From positions 415,609 to 473,042 of the forward strand of contig NW_003158225.1 of NCBI RefSeq assembly GCF_000003605.2: 57,434 nt of DNA, in the 5' to 3' direction. The notes under the pieces are model-generated. The model worked only from the letters and a program-made list of their open reading frames with translations, was not told where the DNA came from and did no database searches. This DNA comes from Saccoglossus kowalevskii (Eukaryota; Hemichordata; Enteropneusta; Harrimaniidae). The position numbers were made by a program, and so were the translations under genes. Below, one piece after another: positions 47,661-57,434 of this stretch (positions are counted from its first letter, which is position 1; the number at the start of each line of letters is the position of its first letter).

Positions 47661-50441
47661 ATCAAATTCCTCAGCCCGACTGAAAAGAAGTTGCTCGTCT
47701 CGGACGTGCAGGCGGGTAGTAATCTCAAACACTGTTACTAGTAAACAGCCGATCGTAACCGTATTCTCATGACCTTTCGAGCAGTGAAAGCACATACTAC
47801 TATGCCCGTATCGCTGCAACCATAATAAATTTAGATACCGAACGTCCGGTGCTGTTTATCAATCATAATGCCGTTATTATTGTTACTGGTGGCTTACGCT
47901 TCTGGTCAACATCTCGACTACCCGTCACCTTTCAGAGTGCGGTGAAATATGTATTATTAGATTTTGGCGCCAATATCGTGTTTTGCCAATATTATTTCCG
48001 CTATTACTTCCCACGTCGTTTTTGCATAGCGTCATAGACCGAAGTTATTTGATTATCAACGACTGACTTCCTTTCAGTAAAAGAGATGGGAGTGCCGAGG
48101 GGATTGACTGTGCATGGCATATTATCAGAGTAAGGGCGCCACCACGCGACTGATTACGATGGGTTCAAATACTAGTATGGACACAGTCAAGAATGTTGAT
48201 AAAGCAAAGTATGGACAGTGTAATCAATACGATAAAATGAAAACAGTTCATCAATAAAAAGCCTTTAATGACGATGATGATCATTTTTACATCATGATTT
48301 TAAAATACACAATTATACACTGAGTAGGAAAGCCAGAGGAGGTCGAACTCATATGTCATTAAATTGCTGATGGACAGTAAGTAGAGTTATTGTGATTTTA
48401 CCATGAATCAACAATATATGGCCTTGTGCTAACAACATTGAGTGAAAAAAAAAACATTGGATGGTGGCATTAATTTTCAGATATTCATTGTCAACATTCA
48501 GCTTAAATGTTTGATGAACTACTATAGGTGGCGCTGTTTGCAAAAATGCGTTATCTGATTCAAAACAATTGAATGAAACAAGTTCGCTCAGTGATGGTTT
48601 TCACGACGTTGAAACAAGAGAAAAAAATGTAATAATATGTGCGCAACACAATTTTTATGGAAACATTATATTCGACATACATTGTCGAAGTGATAGATAT
48701 TTTGGGACATTCCATGAAAAATTGAAGCCCGTCTTATGTACTGATTGCTACTTTGAATTGACCCATGCCTTCTTTTTATAAAAAACAATCGAGAATTGTC
48801 CTTTTGTTGTTCATTCACCAGTTTGAGGCAGCCTATCTAGCAACGGATTCTGGGTTCTACATACCAGATGGTTGAATGTGTGAACACCACGAATCATTAA
48901 GCAGACACGAACACATTATCAACTTATAGTGAACCAGTTAGCTTATGTTCAATTGAAATAAGTAGAATTGTAGTGTTGTCTGGCTTGTGATCAAGAATTT
49001 AGAATTTTAGTTTCATTTGGATTGTGTTCAAGTGACATTGTTTTAAATTCTTGTATCGTCTTTTACGTCACGGTGTTGGAATGCGTTAAAGAGGTTCGAG
49101 TCGAATTGAAGAGTGTAAGTCGTCTGCGTTATACTTTATGGGCTCATACGATCGGGATAACAAGAATAAACAAAATTTGGCTCACCGGATGAGTTTACGA
49201 TACAAGTCCGAAATTTCGTGGAAAATTGTAACAATTGACAATCTAACACTATTTCATGGTAAGATTATTTGTTAGAACATAATAATAATTTTCCATTATT
49301 TACAATGAGAGGTTCTCTCCCATAATGCATTGCATATATGTGCAATAACATGCTCGGTAGCACAATATTTAATTCAGCTCATTAGGAGTCTAAATAATGG
49401 TTGTCTATACATGAAATCCCCGGATGAAGGTATGACTAATGCAGTAGAGAAATAGTACTGAAAGAAGACATCACAACGAATACGTTGCAATCAAAAGCAT
49501 ATGCCAACAAAAGATGTTGTGTGACATTGTGAACCACAAATTACTTGTCACTTCGATTAACCCGTTAAAACACAGAACTCAATAGAGACATTATTAATGC
49601 GCGTCATTTCTTTGTGCATGACCTCCGCGCGAACCAATGACGTCATCGGTTGCCAGGTAGTACGGTGGTCGTTTTGAACGTGATCAAGGTGGTGACTCTT
49701 AGTTGATTTCCGAGAACTTTTCCCGCTATCAATTTTGAATAATTTTTACTTACATTGATAGAACGTTTTATATTAGAGTGATTTTGTATATTTATGGTGA
49801 AGTAAGAATATTGCATGCATTTTATCTGATATTTACACGTACACAACTGGGCAGCTCGTTATGTAAACAAAGCAGACGACACCGGGCATTTGTGTTTACT
49901 TTCTCAAAAGGTGACGTGTACTAACTAATTGACATAACAAATGTTATTGGATAGTTATATAATGGTTGTTCAATGAGAGACGGGTTTACATGGTTCTGTT
50001 TCAGTTACGCTCCCGTTGGGGGCGCTTGTACTTAAATCGTTTTCTGACACCCGAGAACGTACCGCAAACGAAACAAGCTACGTTCACAGTCACTTGGGGG
50101 ATGAAAATCAATAAATACTAATTTTTTTTTAAAAAAATCATCCGCTATACGTATATAAATTGAGTTTTATGGCTGATTACGTTTCGACATCTGCTTTTGC
50201 ACAATACAGTATTATCCTAGTATTTTCATTGCTGTATCGTAATTTGAAGATTAATTTATAGCAATTCTTGAAAAAAAAACCAGAGACCAAACAAACATGT
50301 GAAGTTAAGACAAGTGATTTGTCATCGGTGTGTGTTGACACTCAACGTCGAGGGTGTTTCCGGCTGCTCACACACTCAGTAGTGTGCATTTCACTTTGCG
50401 CCATTCCGAACCAGCTGAACTACGGGCGCCACATTACTCTT
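47661..50441. other. Gene-less stretch and presumed promoter region of the SnoaL-like gene
   Basis: No exon was recognised. GTATATAAAT at 50151-50160 is a TATA-like element about 330 bases before the start codon at 50482. It is a candidate only. Confidence 0.35.
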
Positions 50442-50467
50442 AGCACAGTCCCTCTAGTGACTGTGCT
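50442..50467 (+). promoter_or_regulatory. Perfect hairpin 14 nt before the start codon
   Basis: AGCACAGTC and GACTGTGCT pair perfectly (9 bp) across CCTCTAGT. The ATG of the SnoaL-like gene follows at 50482, so the hairpin would lie in the 5' UTR if transcription starts upstream. The same AGCACAGTCCCTCT core is at 17173. Confidence 0.6.
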
Positions 50468-50481
50468 CTTAGACTACTGAA

Positions 50482-50632
50482 ATGACGGAGGTTGCTCTAG
50501 CTGCTGTCAAAGATCGGTTAAAGATTTACACCGAGCTGTTCGTTGAAGGGAAACTAGCAGAGATGTCTGAGATGTGTACGCAAGACTATAAACTGATGCC
50601 ACCTTCACTGGAAACTGTAGACGGAAGAAAAG
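50482..50632 (+). CDS. SnoaL/DUF4440-like (NTF2-fold) small protein, exon 1
   Basis: The ATG in GAAATGACGG opens a 50-codon exon plus one base: TEVALAAVKDRLKIYTELF, VEGKLAEMSEMCTQDYKLMP and PSLETVDGRK. The pattern (N-terminal helix, EGK-x5-M, YxLMPP, then GR-K at the first turn) is that of SnoaL-like/DUF4440 proteins of the NTF2 fold. These are small cone-shaped domains, often of unknown substrate. The exon ends at the less usual donor GTTGGT, chosen because it joins in phase to exon 2. The open frame continuing into the intron is not homologous in style. Confidence 0.85.
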
Positions 50633-50943
50633 GTTGGTTGGTTTTGAAACTGCATGCTTCGTATCTGCAGAATGATTTCTGCGTTACAGTCAATTTGACT
50701 GTTACCATGATGGCACCACGTGATCGCACAAGTTCTCACCCCGTTACTCTACCTTCTTTGTTTTCCCGCCGTAACTAGCCATGATAACCGCCCGCCACAG
50801 GCATGCATGATGGTTTACGTACTAGTACTCAGCACGTGAGTACTCAGGTTATAAAGCAAGCTGATTGAAGTTTTTTTTTTCACGTGACTGAATCTGTTTT
50901 ATTCATCATATCACGTGACATTAATCATCATATCTCTCTACAG

Positions 50944-51173
50944 CTATTCAAGATTTTCTTCAGAGTTTCAAGGCAAGTGGAGTTCATCGACTACAGTCGA
51001 CAGTGGTTGACATCGGTGTGATCGGTGACGACAGCAGCGTCTACGAGTGGAGTGACTTTAAGACATACAAGTCCGATGGCTCCGTCCTCGGGAAGGGAAC
51101 GTATCTTCATATTTGGAAGAAGATTGACGGTGTTTATTACCTGCATAGGGATATTTTCAATACTTTTCTTTGA
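50944..51173 (+). CDS. SnoaL/DUF4440-like (NTF2-fold) small protein, exon 2
   Basis: After the acceptor ATATCTCTCTACAG, the exon completes an Ala codon and encodes 75 more residues to TGA at 51171-51173. The protein totals 126 residues, typical for the family. Visible elements: IQDFLQSFKASGVHRLQSTV, DSSVYEWSDFKTYKSDGSVL, GKGTYLHIWKKIDGVYYLHR, DIFN. The GK-G-Y-x-W-K run and the YYLHRDIFN end are the last strands of the fold. There is no signal peptide, so it is probably cytosolic. The intron is 311 bp. Confidence 0.88.
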
Positions 51174-51403
51174 TAGTCCCCATTTCTAATTTCTTGTTTG
51201 TCATCGAATATGAACTATAAAATCTGTACAATCGCAAATACACGCAATTTTCCTTTGTCCAGTTGAAGTATTTCAGCAAAAAGTTTATCATAGATCCGAT
51301 GTTTCATGTTATACTATTCATATGTCATAATAATTGGAATACAAAAATCTATCGTTCCTTCTTGAATTTTATACCAGTAATTGGAACTTCTTGACCATAT
51401 TAA

Positions 51404-51528
51404 AGGGCGGCAGTCGTCGTGTCGCGTTCTGTTCTATGTGGGACTCATAGCGACGTATACAACGCATGTAAAATACATTGTTTATTTACACGAAATACAA
51501 ATACGCGCCGCGCCACGACCACCGCGCT
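51404..51528 (-). mobile_element. TTAA-flanked MITE, short family A (125 bp, inverse orientation)
   Basis: TTAA lies at 51400-51403 and 51529-51532. The element begins AGGGCGGCAGTCGTCGTG and ends CCACGACCACCGCGCT. Its reverse complement aligns end to end with 44286-44410 at equal length. It sits about 230 bases after the SnoaL-like stop codon and may be in that gene's 3' UTR. Confidence 0.9.
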
Positions 51529-51627
51529 TTAATCTTTACTCTTTCCACCGTTCTTTGCATGTACGTTTTAGTTTATATTTTTTAAATTTCTTTTTGTAAG
51601 ACCCTTTCCTCTAGATTGTATGCGTCT

Positions 51628-51652
51628 AATAAATATTATTATTATTATTATC
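51628..51652 (+). promoter_or_regulatory. AATAAA with (ATT)n: polyA signal or LINE tail
   Basis: The first AATAAA after the SnoaL-like gene is followed by (ATT)n. This could be the gene's polyadenylation signal. Equally, it could be the tail of a short LINE remnant, since it resembles the tail at 36150-36170. Confidence 0.4.
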
Positions 51653-52461
51653 AATTTAGCCTGGAATCCAGCCATTCAGAATACCCTTCCCAAGTTTCCA
51701 GTGCACGTTTTCGTTGATTTTTCAAAGTCTCACAATAATAAACAGCATCTAGTTTTATTGAGAAAGCCTAACATGTTTCATTGAAAACTTAAAATAGATA
51801 CAATGACCTGTATAGATAGTTTGCATACCAAATAAAATATTTATGTGTTACCATGGTTACTAAAAAGACTGGTATTACTGAGAACCAGATACCAAACGAT
51901 ATTCAATATTCCAATACAAGACAATAACAAGGCCAGGTTAATCTATGGTGTGATGTATATTAATCAGTTTAATTTGCATAAAAATGAGTATGAGGGACAA
52001 AGATGCAAAACCTCAACTTTTTAGGAATTACATCAATTTTGTTGTCATTATTATCAAATTGCTCAGTTCACCTCCAAGTGTGTGTGTAAGTGTGTGTGTC
52101 TATTCCATATACATGTATGTGCATGTCTGTTCCACTGGAATCTCATGATAGATGCTATATATGGCTATGTGACCTAATTATTATGCATAACTGTAATGCC
52201 TTAAACTCTGCTGCAGATAGTGACATACAACCAGTGCTATAATGTAGACAAGAGACCAGACAAGATATATCTGACATCTTGTTTTCTGTAAAGATTTTAT
52301 TGGTAGGTTTGCAAATGTGTATCAGACTGTACAACAACCCTCTCCATGAGTTGGTTTCGAAACCCAGTCAAGTATTCCCATGGGATTTGGGAGATACATT
52401 ACCAACCATATTATTACAAGATAAATGATTTGCTTCATTGAACACATACAACAATGCATAT
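51653..52461. other. Gene-less stretch
   Basis: Only a short TGTGTGTG run near 52080-52100 was noted. Confidence 0.4.
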
Positions 52462-52740
52462 TCCCACTAAGATCAGTGACCTTTGAATGTGTATAACCAG
52501 TGATCAGTCAAAATATTTTATCATATTTTCTCAATTTTTGCATATTTTCATACAGGACATGTCTTTCATACTAAAGGAAGACTTTATCCTGATGAATAAG
52601 GTGACCAAGTTTGATAAAGATAGGAATAGAATTAGTTATTGTGTACACAATAAAAAATATTAATGACAACGACGAAAACAAATTTTTCCCTTAATATACC
52701 TTTCCCATCTTTGATGATACGGACAAGGTAAAATAACTTT
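52462..52740 (+). repeat. Dispersed repeat (family F), copy 2
   Basis: It shares GATCAGTGACCTTTGAATGT, TTTTCTCAATTTTTGCAT and TCCCTTAATATACCTTTCCC with 54248-54446 in the same order. Only the last part matches 47385-47510. Confidence 0.75.
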
Positions 52741-53110
52741 GGCAGTCAAAGGGTTCATACAAGTCTTTTTCTATTATTGCTCCAATAAAGTGTCAAAGTT
52801 GACAGCATTTTGAATGGTTGCATGGGACCCATGCAGAATTTCCAACTTAGAGTTTTAATGGGGGCAGACAAACTGTCTTCTGCTCACTCATATCTACACA
52901 TACAAATATTGTATCCAATCATTTAAATATTACAAATATTGATTTCATAACATTTTTATTCAAAATATTAATAAGCATATAAGCGTGACAGTTTATATGT
53001 ATTTTGGTAAACCATACATATTATAGTATGTTAAGTCATTTTACTCTTTTCTTTATCTTCACTCGTAGTTTTTTTTATCAGAATTGTAATCTCTTACAAG
53101 AAAACAATGG

Positions 53111-53329
53111 TTGAAATTTATAGGAATTGCTGGACACATTTTTATTTTTATTTATAAGCCACAAATAGAGCCGCAGGTAAACACAAATAAGAAATATACA
53201 AGTTTTAGAGATGAATTACTACGGACAATAGAAATTATGAATTTCTATACTACAAAAGATGAAATAACCACTGGATTTATCAGCCAACAAGAGATTATAG
53301 ACAAATTGCAACGAGCCAGCACTCGTTGA
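53111..53329 (+). other. Unrecognised open frame of 72 codons
   Basis: The downstream part (NKKYTSFRDELLRTIEIMNF, then EIIDKLQRAS) is charged and helix-like rather than repeat-like. No family is recognised and no splice sites are clear. It could be a degenerate transposon fragment or a chance frame. Confidence 0.2.
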
Positions 53330-53583
53330 GATGCCATACTACATTTGATTCTTTGGTGGACATGCACACACTTTGAAGCTGCTGGTTATTTCCATCTTCC
53401 CTCTTACTTACTGGTATATTATGAAAATACATACTTTTAACTTGAACTCTTGCACCTAAAATGTAAATATTTCTAGGGTCTCCAAACTTGGCACACATGC
53501 TGTCCATGCAAGTCTCACAGATTTTATTGTTCTATCAAATGAACGCTATGTTAACACAATTAAAACATATTTAGTTTACTTAA

Positions 53584-53881
53584 ACGGTAATGTCATCACG
53601 CCGCACGTGTGACTTTTGTGTTGATAAACATTGATTTTTCCAAAACCCAATGCACTCTCTTCTAATGGAAATCACGAGTACAAGTTATCACATGGGTTCA
53701 ACTTGCACTAATAACCATCAGTGACTCCTTTGATACCTTCAAATCAACAAAGAAATTACCTAGTTAAAACTTAGTAAAGTCCCAGTTTGTAGTCATTGGT
53801 CTGCGAAACAGTCAAAGTCGCCATCTTTGTTAATAATGAGATCCATACCTTGCGCATGCATAGCATAATGACCACCACCCT
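53584..53881 (-). mobile_element. TTAA-flanked MITE, long family A (298 bp)
   Basis: TTAA lies at 53580-53583 and 53882-53885. The left end is ACGGTAATGTCATCACGCCG and the right end is GCATAATGACCACCACCCT. The interior aligns with 2392-2978 without the nested insertion, and with 1356-1604. Stops break the short frame seen in those copies. Confidence 0.8.
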
Positions 53882-54247
53882 TTAAAATTAAACCAAAACC
53901 CAGTTTGTATATTTATCAGATACATCAACAACTGCTCTGCTTAGTTATCATATTGCCTCTAATTATTATTAAGTATGAAGGCATTATACATTTATTAATA
54001 ATAATAATATAATGTACATCATTCCAATTCTCTAAAACACAGAAACCGACATAAAATATGATAAAATGCATAGGATTTGACAAACAACTTTTAATCAAGT
54101 TACTGTTACTTTATTCTTTCCCTGTACCAATGCCACTAAGCTCAAACAAAAATAAATAAAAACAATTCAAATTCAATAGATCTATCTGGGTTTACTGAGA
54201 AGCAATTCCATAGAAGTGCGTCTATAATGAAAGCACACATAAACCAA

Positions 54248-54446
54248 AGCATATTTCCACTGAGATCAGTGACCTTTGAATGTGTATCACTCGTGATCAG
54301 TCAAGTAGAAACAATCAAAATATTTTATCAGATTTTCTCAATTTTTGCATGATATTTGCACACAATAGCAAAAATGACAACAGCTACAACTCCGAACTGA
54401 AATGTTTCCCTTAATATACCTTTCCCTTCCATCTTTGATGATACTG
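54248..54446 (+). repeat. Dispersed repeat (family F), copy 3
   Basis: Same block order as 52462-52740, ending CCTTCCATCTTTGATGATAC. Confidence 0.75.
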
Positions 54447-55655
54447 GTAAAAAATGCATTTATTGTATACTAGATCACTGAAATATGACTTATTGTCACC
54501 ATAGACACAATGCTGCCATTTATGTTAAGTGGAAATAATAATAGAGGAAATATGGTACTAATTCTTTAAACAGATTGAGCCAGTATCAAGTTATACAGGA
54601 AAATTTGCTCATGATTTCAAAATTTAAATGTAAAAAGTCATTGTCAATGACATAGTCCCCAATCAGTGTAAATTATAAACAATGAAAGCCATACAAAGAT
54701 TATAATTAAATGTTGGGGGAGTATTGAGCATGTTAAAAATATTGTTTTACTGGGAATGGCAACTTATCCAGGTTTTGTTCAATCATAGTGACAACTTCTA
54801 GGAATAAGATTGAATAATTTGTACGTAAATCAGTTGAACATTTTGGATTGAATAATAAAACCAAACAACATGTGTGTAACATTTGTGGTGTTCATACTAG
54901 TTTGAAAATTTAATGTGTGACAAAGATGGCCATAAGTCATTCATTAAAGATCGTCAAAAGAAAATACAAATGCCATTGAATACAATTGTTGTGTTTGGTA
55001 AATCGGTCATGTCCGAGAAATGGTTTGGAACATGATAATATAAAACAAACATGACTGCCAGTCATGAGTCCCTAAACTAATTGCTCTCAAAAAATATCAT
55101 GAATTAGTAGTGCTTTTAAAATTTGTAACAATTTAGCCTCACCGCAGGCATTTAGCAGGGTTTAAACTTCATGAAGATCAGCATACTTAAAGAACCCCAT
55201 CTACATTTTCATTCCAGTAATTCTCATAACTGTACAGCTGTAATTTCTTCATATTTTTCAAATAGATTCACAAAATTCATCATAAAATACATGTCAGGAT
55301 CAACATATTCATAAAAATATGATGAAAGTTGGCAAAAATAGATATCGGCGTACAAAAATGACAATATTTTTGTTGTAAGCAAACACTGAATCTATATTTA
55401 TGACATGAACAATTTGAAATATGTGTCACCATGACAACACATTGGAAATTGTTCATTCCAAACTACTTGTATATTGTATTAAATTAAGAATAACAACAAA
55501 TTAATGTACAGAACAAGCATTTATGCTCAAATTTTAAATTGATAAGAATAATTCTCACCAAGATGTCTTAAATAAAAGAGACCCACAAATCAGTCCAGAG
55601 GCCAATTAGAATCTGTCATACCTACACTGCCCCAAGTCACTGGAAATGAAACCAG
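54447..55655. other. Gene-less stretch, 3' side of the death-domain gene
   Basis: Presumed minus-strand 3' UTR near 55655. No canonical minus-strand polyadenylation signal was found close by. Confidence 0.4.
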
Positions 55656-55963
55656 TTATGGCAGTGATTGTTCGTCATCAGCACCGTCATCTGCTTCATC
55701 AAATGGTAACCTAGCTGCTAATTCACCTTTATTGATTTTAAGAAGTAAAGCAGCAAGCGCTACTCGAGTTGCGTTGTTTCCATTGTCTTGCTTCCAAGTA
55801 TAAAGAAGCTGGTAATTAATCTCCTGTAAACCTTCGTAGTTGTGACATACATTGTCTATCTGTCCTTCGGTTAATCCGATTGCACGTCCAAGTCGTCTGA
55901 AATCTTTACCAAAATGATCACCGATGTCCTGCAACTCACTTGGCGACACGATCTTCTTAGAGT
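55656..55963 (-). CDS. Death-domain protein, final coding exon (partial gene)
   Basis: On the minus strand the acceptor TTGTTTTCTTGCAG precedes a two-base partial codon and 101 codons to a TAA at 55656-55658. The product, SKKIVSPSELQDIGDHFGKD onward, is a death domain: SELQDIGDHFGKDFRRLGRAIGL (helices 1-2), TEGQIDNVCHNYEG, then QLLYTWKQDNGNNATRVALAALLLKI and a short acidic tail (DEADDGADDEQSLP). Conserved landmarks are the WKQ..G..AT motif and LGRAIGLTEGQID. Such domains mediate homotypic assembly in apoptosis or innate immune signalling. Upstream exons lie beyond the minisatellite, outside or at the edge of the window, so the parent protein is unknown. Confidence 0.88.
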
Positions 55964-56035
55964 CTGCAAGAAAACAATTACAGATGTGGATGTGGATTTG
56001 AAGCTAGAAAATAAACATGATAGCAGGTGGTGTTA

Positions 56036-57434
56036 AATGTGTTACCTGTATTCCCCATAGGTGTTACCTGTATTCCCCATATGTGTTACCTGTATTCCCC
56101 ATATGTGTTACCTGCATTCCCCATAGGTGTTACCTGCATTCCCCATAGGTGTTACCTGCATTCCCCATAGGTGTTACCTGTATTCCCCATAAGTGTTACC
56201 TGTATTCCCCATATGTGTTACCTGCATTCCCCATAGGTGTTACCTGCATTCCCCATAGGTGTTACCTGCATTCCCCATAAGTGTTACCTGTATTCCCCAT
56301 AGGTGTTACCTGTATTCCCCATATGTGTTACCTGCATTCCCCATAGGTGTTACCTGCATTCCCCATAGGTGTTACCTGCATTCCCCATAGGTGTTACCTG
56401 TATTCCCCATAAGTGTTACCTGTATTCCCCATAAGAGTTACCTGCATTCCTCATAGATATTACCTTTATTCCCCATAGGTGTTACTTTTATTCCCCATAA
56501 GGGTTACCTGCATTCCCCATATTAAAGTGTTACCTGCATTCCCCATAGGTGTTACCTGCATTCCCCATAGATGTTACCTGCATTCCCCATAGATGTTACC
56601 TGCATTCCCCATAGATGTTACCTGCATTCCCCAAGAGTGTTACCTGCATTCCCCATAAGTGTTACCTGCATTCCCCATAGATGTTACCTGCATTCCCCAT
56701 AGATGTTACCTGCATTCCCCATATGTGTTCCTGCATTCCCCATAGGTGTTACTGACATTCCATATAGGTGTTACCTGCATTCCCCATAAGTGTTACCTGC
56801 ATTCCCCATAAGTGTTACCTGTATTCCCCATATGTGTTACCTGCATTCCCCATATAGTGTTACCTGCATTCCCCATATTAAAGTGTTACCTGCATTCCCC
56901 ATAGGTGTTACCTGCATTCCTCATAGACATTATCTTTATTCCCCATATGTGTTACCTGTATTCCCCATAGGTGTTACCTGTATTCCCATAGGTGTTACCT
57001 ATATTCCCCTTAGATGTTACCTGCATTCCCCATATGTGTTACCTGCATTCCCCATAAGTGTCCCTGCATTCCCCATAGGTGTTACCTGCATTCCCCATAG
57101 GTGTTACTTTTATTCCCCATAAGGGTTACCTGCATTCCCCATATTAAAGTGTTACCTGCATTCCCCATAGGTGTTGCTTGCATTCCCCATAGGTGTTACC
57201 TGCATTCCCCATACGTGTTACCTGCATTCCCCATAAGTGTTACCTGCATTCCCCATAGATGTTACCTGCATTCCCCATAGATGTTACCTGCATTCCCCAT
57301 ATGTGTTCCTGCATTCCCCATAAGTGTTACTGACATTCCATATAGGTGTTACCTGCATTCCCCATAAGTGTTACCTGCATTCCCCATAAGTGTTACCTGC
57401 ATTCCCTATAGATGTTACCTGCATTCCCCATATG
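56036..57434 (+). repeat. 22-bp minisatellite, about 64 units, in the death-domain gene intron
   Basis: The unit is GTGTTACCTGCATTCCCCAT plus two variable bases (AG, AT, AA). It runs from about 56036 to the window end, so its full length is unknown. Interruptions (ATTAAA insertion, GTGTTCCTGC shortening, TTACTTTTATTCCCC) recur in the same order in later parts, showing higher-order structure. Open frames across it are period artefacts. Confidence 0.95.

Noticed and set aside
46384-47661. Frames of 340-425 codons across the N gap
   Set aside because: They consist almost entirely of N. The flanking codons show no coding signal.
50633-50778. Unspliced extension of the SnoaL-like exon 1 frame
   Set aside because: The family-like sequence stops at GRK and resumes in exon 2 after a good acceptor. 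The read-through peptide lacks family features.
56790-57122. 110-codon frame rich in FPI..TCIPH
   Set aside because: Artefact of the 22-bp minisatellite, kept open by small indels.
1-57434. Apparent enrichment of ACTAGT (often ACTAGTA)
   Set aside because: By a rough count the number of sites is close to what base composition predicts for this length.
1-57434. tRNA genes, CRISPR arrays or bacterial operons
   Set aside because: No cloverleaf with A and B boxes was recognised by eye. The regular repeats are contiguous satellites without spacers, and the gene structure is eukaryotic.

Overview
The window is eukaryotic nuclear DNA. It is AT-rich, gene-sparse and full of short transposable elements, with coding exons interrupted by spliceosomal introns and three N gaps. 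The gene set (a C-type lectin, two single-exon glycogen-targeting subunits of protein phosphatase 1, a small SnoaL/NTF2-fold protein and a death-domain exon) fits a marine invertebrate deuterostome such as a hemichordate, amphioxus or echinoderm. The species cannot be fixed from the sequence alone, and nothing prokaryotic or viral was recognised.

Layout. Positions 1-5000 are repeats: a 21-bp minisatellite, TTAA-flanked MITEs, and one MITE nested in another. Positions 5021-6573 hold the last three coding exons of a C-type lectin gene (+), with a MITE in its first visible intron. Two related PPP1R3-like genes lie on the minus strand at 12120-13019 and 21959-22831, about 9 kb apart. From 23 kb to 50 kb no convincing host gene was found. 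That stretch holds LINE 3'-end relics, MITEs, and tandem arrays of 26, 28, 81, 83 and about 115 bp. It also holds a 657-bp duplication, a diverged 450-bp duplication and a 461-bp long-TIR element. Positions 50482-51173 carry a complete two-exon SnoaL-like gene (+). Positions 55656-55963 are the final coding exon of a death-domain protein (-). The intron upstream of that exon is a 22-bp minisatellite that runs off the window end.

How the parts relate. The five genes do not form a pathway. The two PPP1R3 genes are paralogues that would direct protein phosphatase 1 to glycogen. The lectin and death-domain exons belong to families commonly expanded in invertebrate immunity, but no functional link is visible. 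The most striking non-genic signal is a set of at least nine TTAA-flanked short inverted-repeat elements in two related families. They share GC-rich ends of the form AG-S-G-S-GG and look like piggyBac-type non-autonomous elements.
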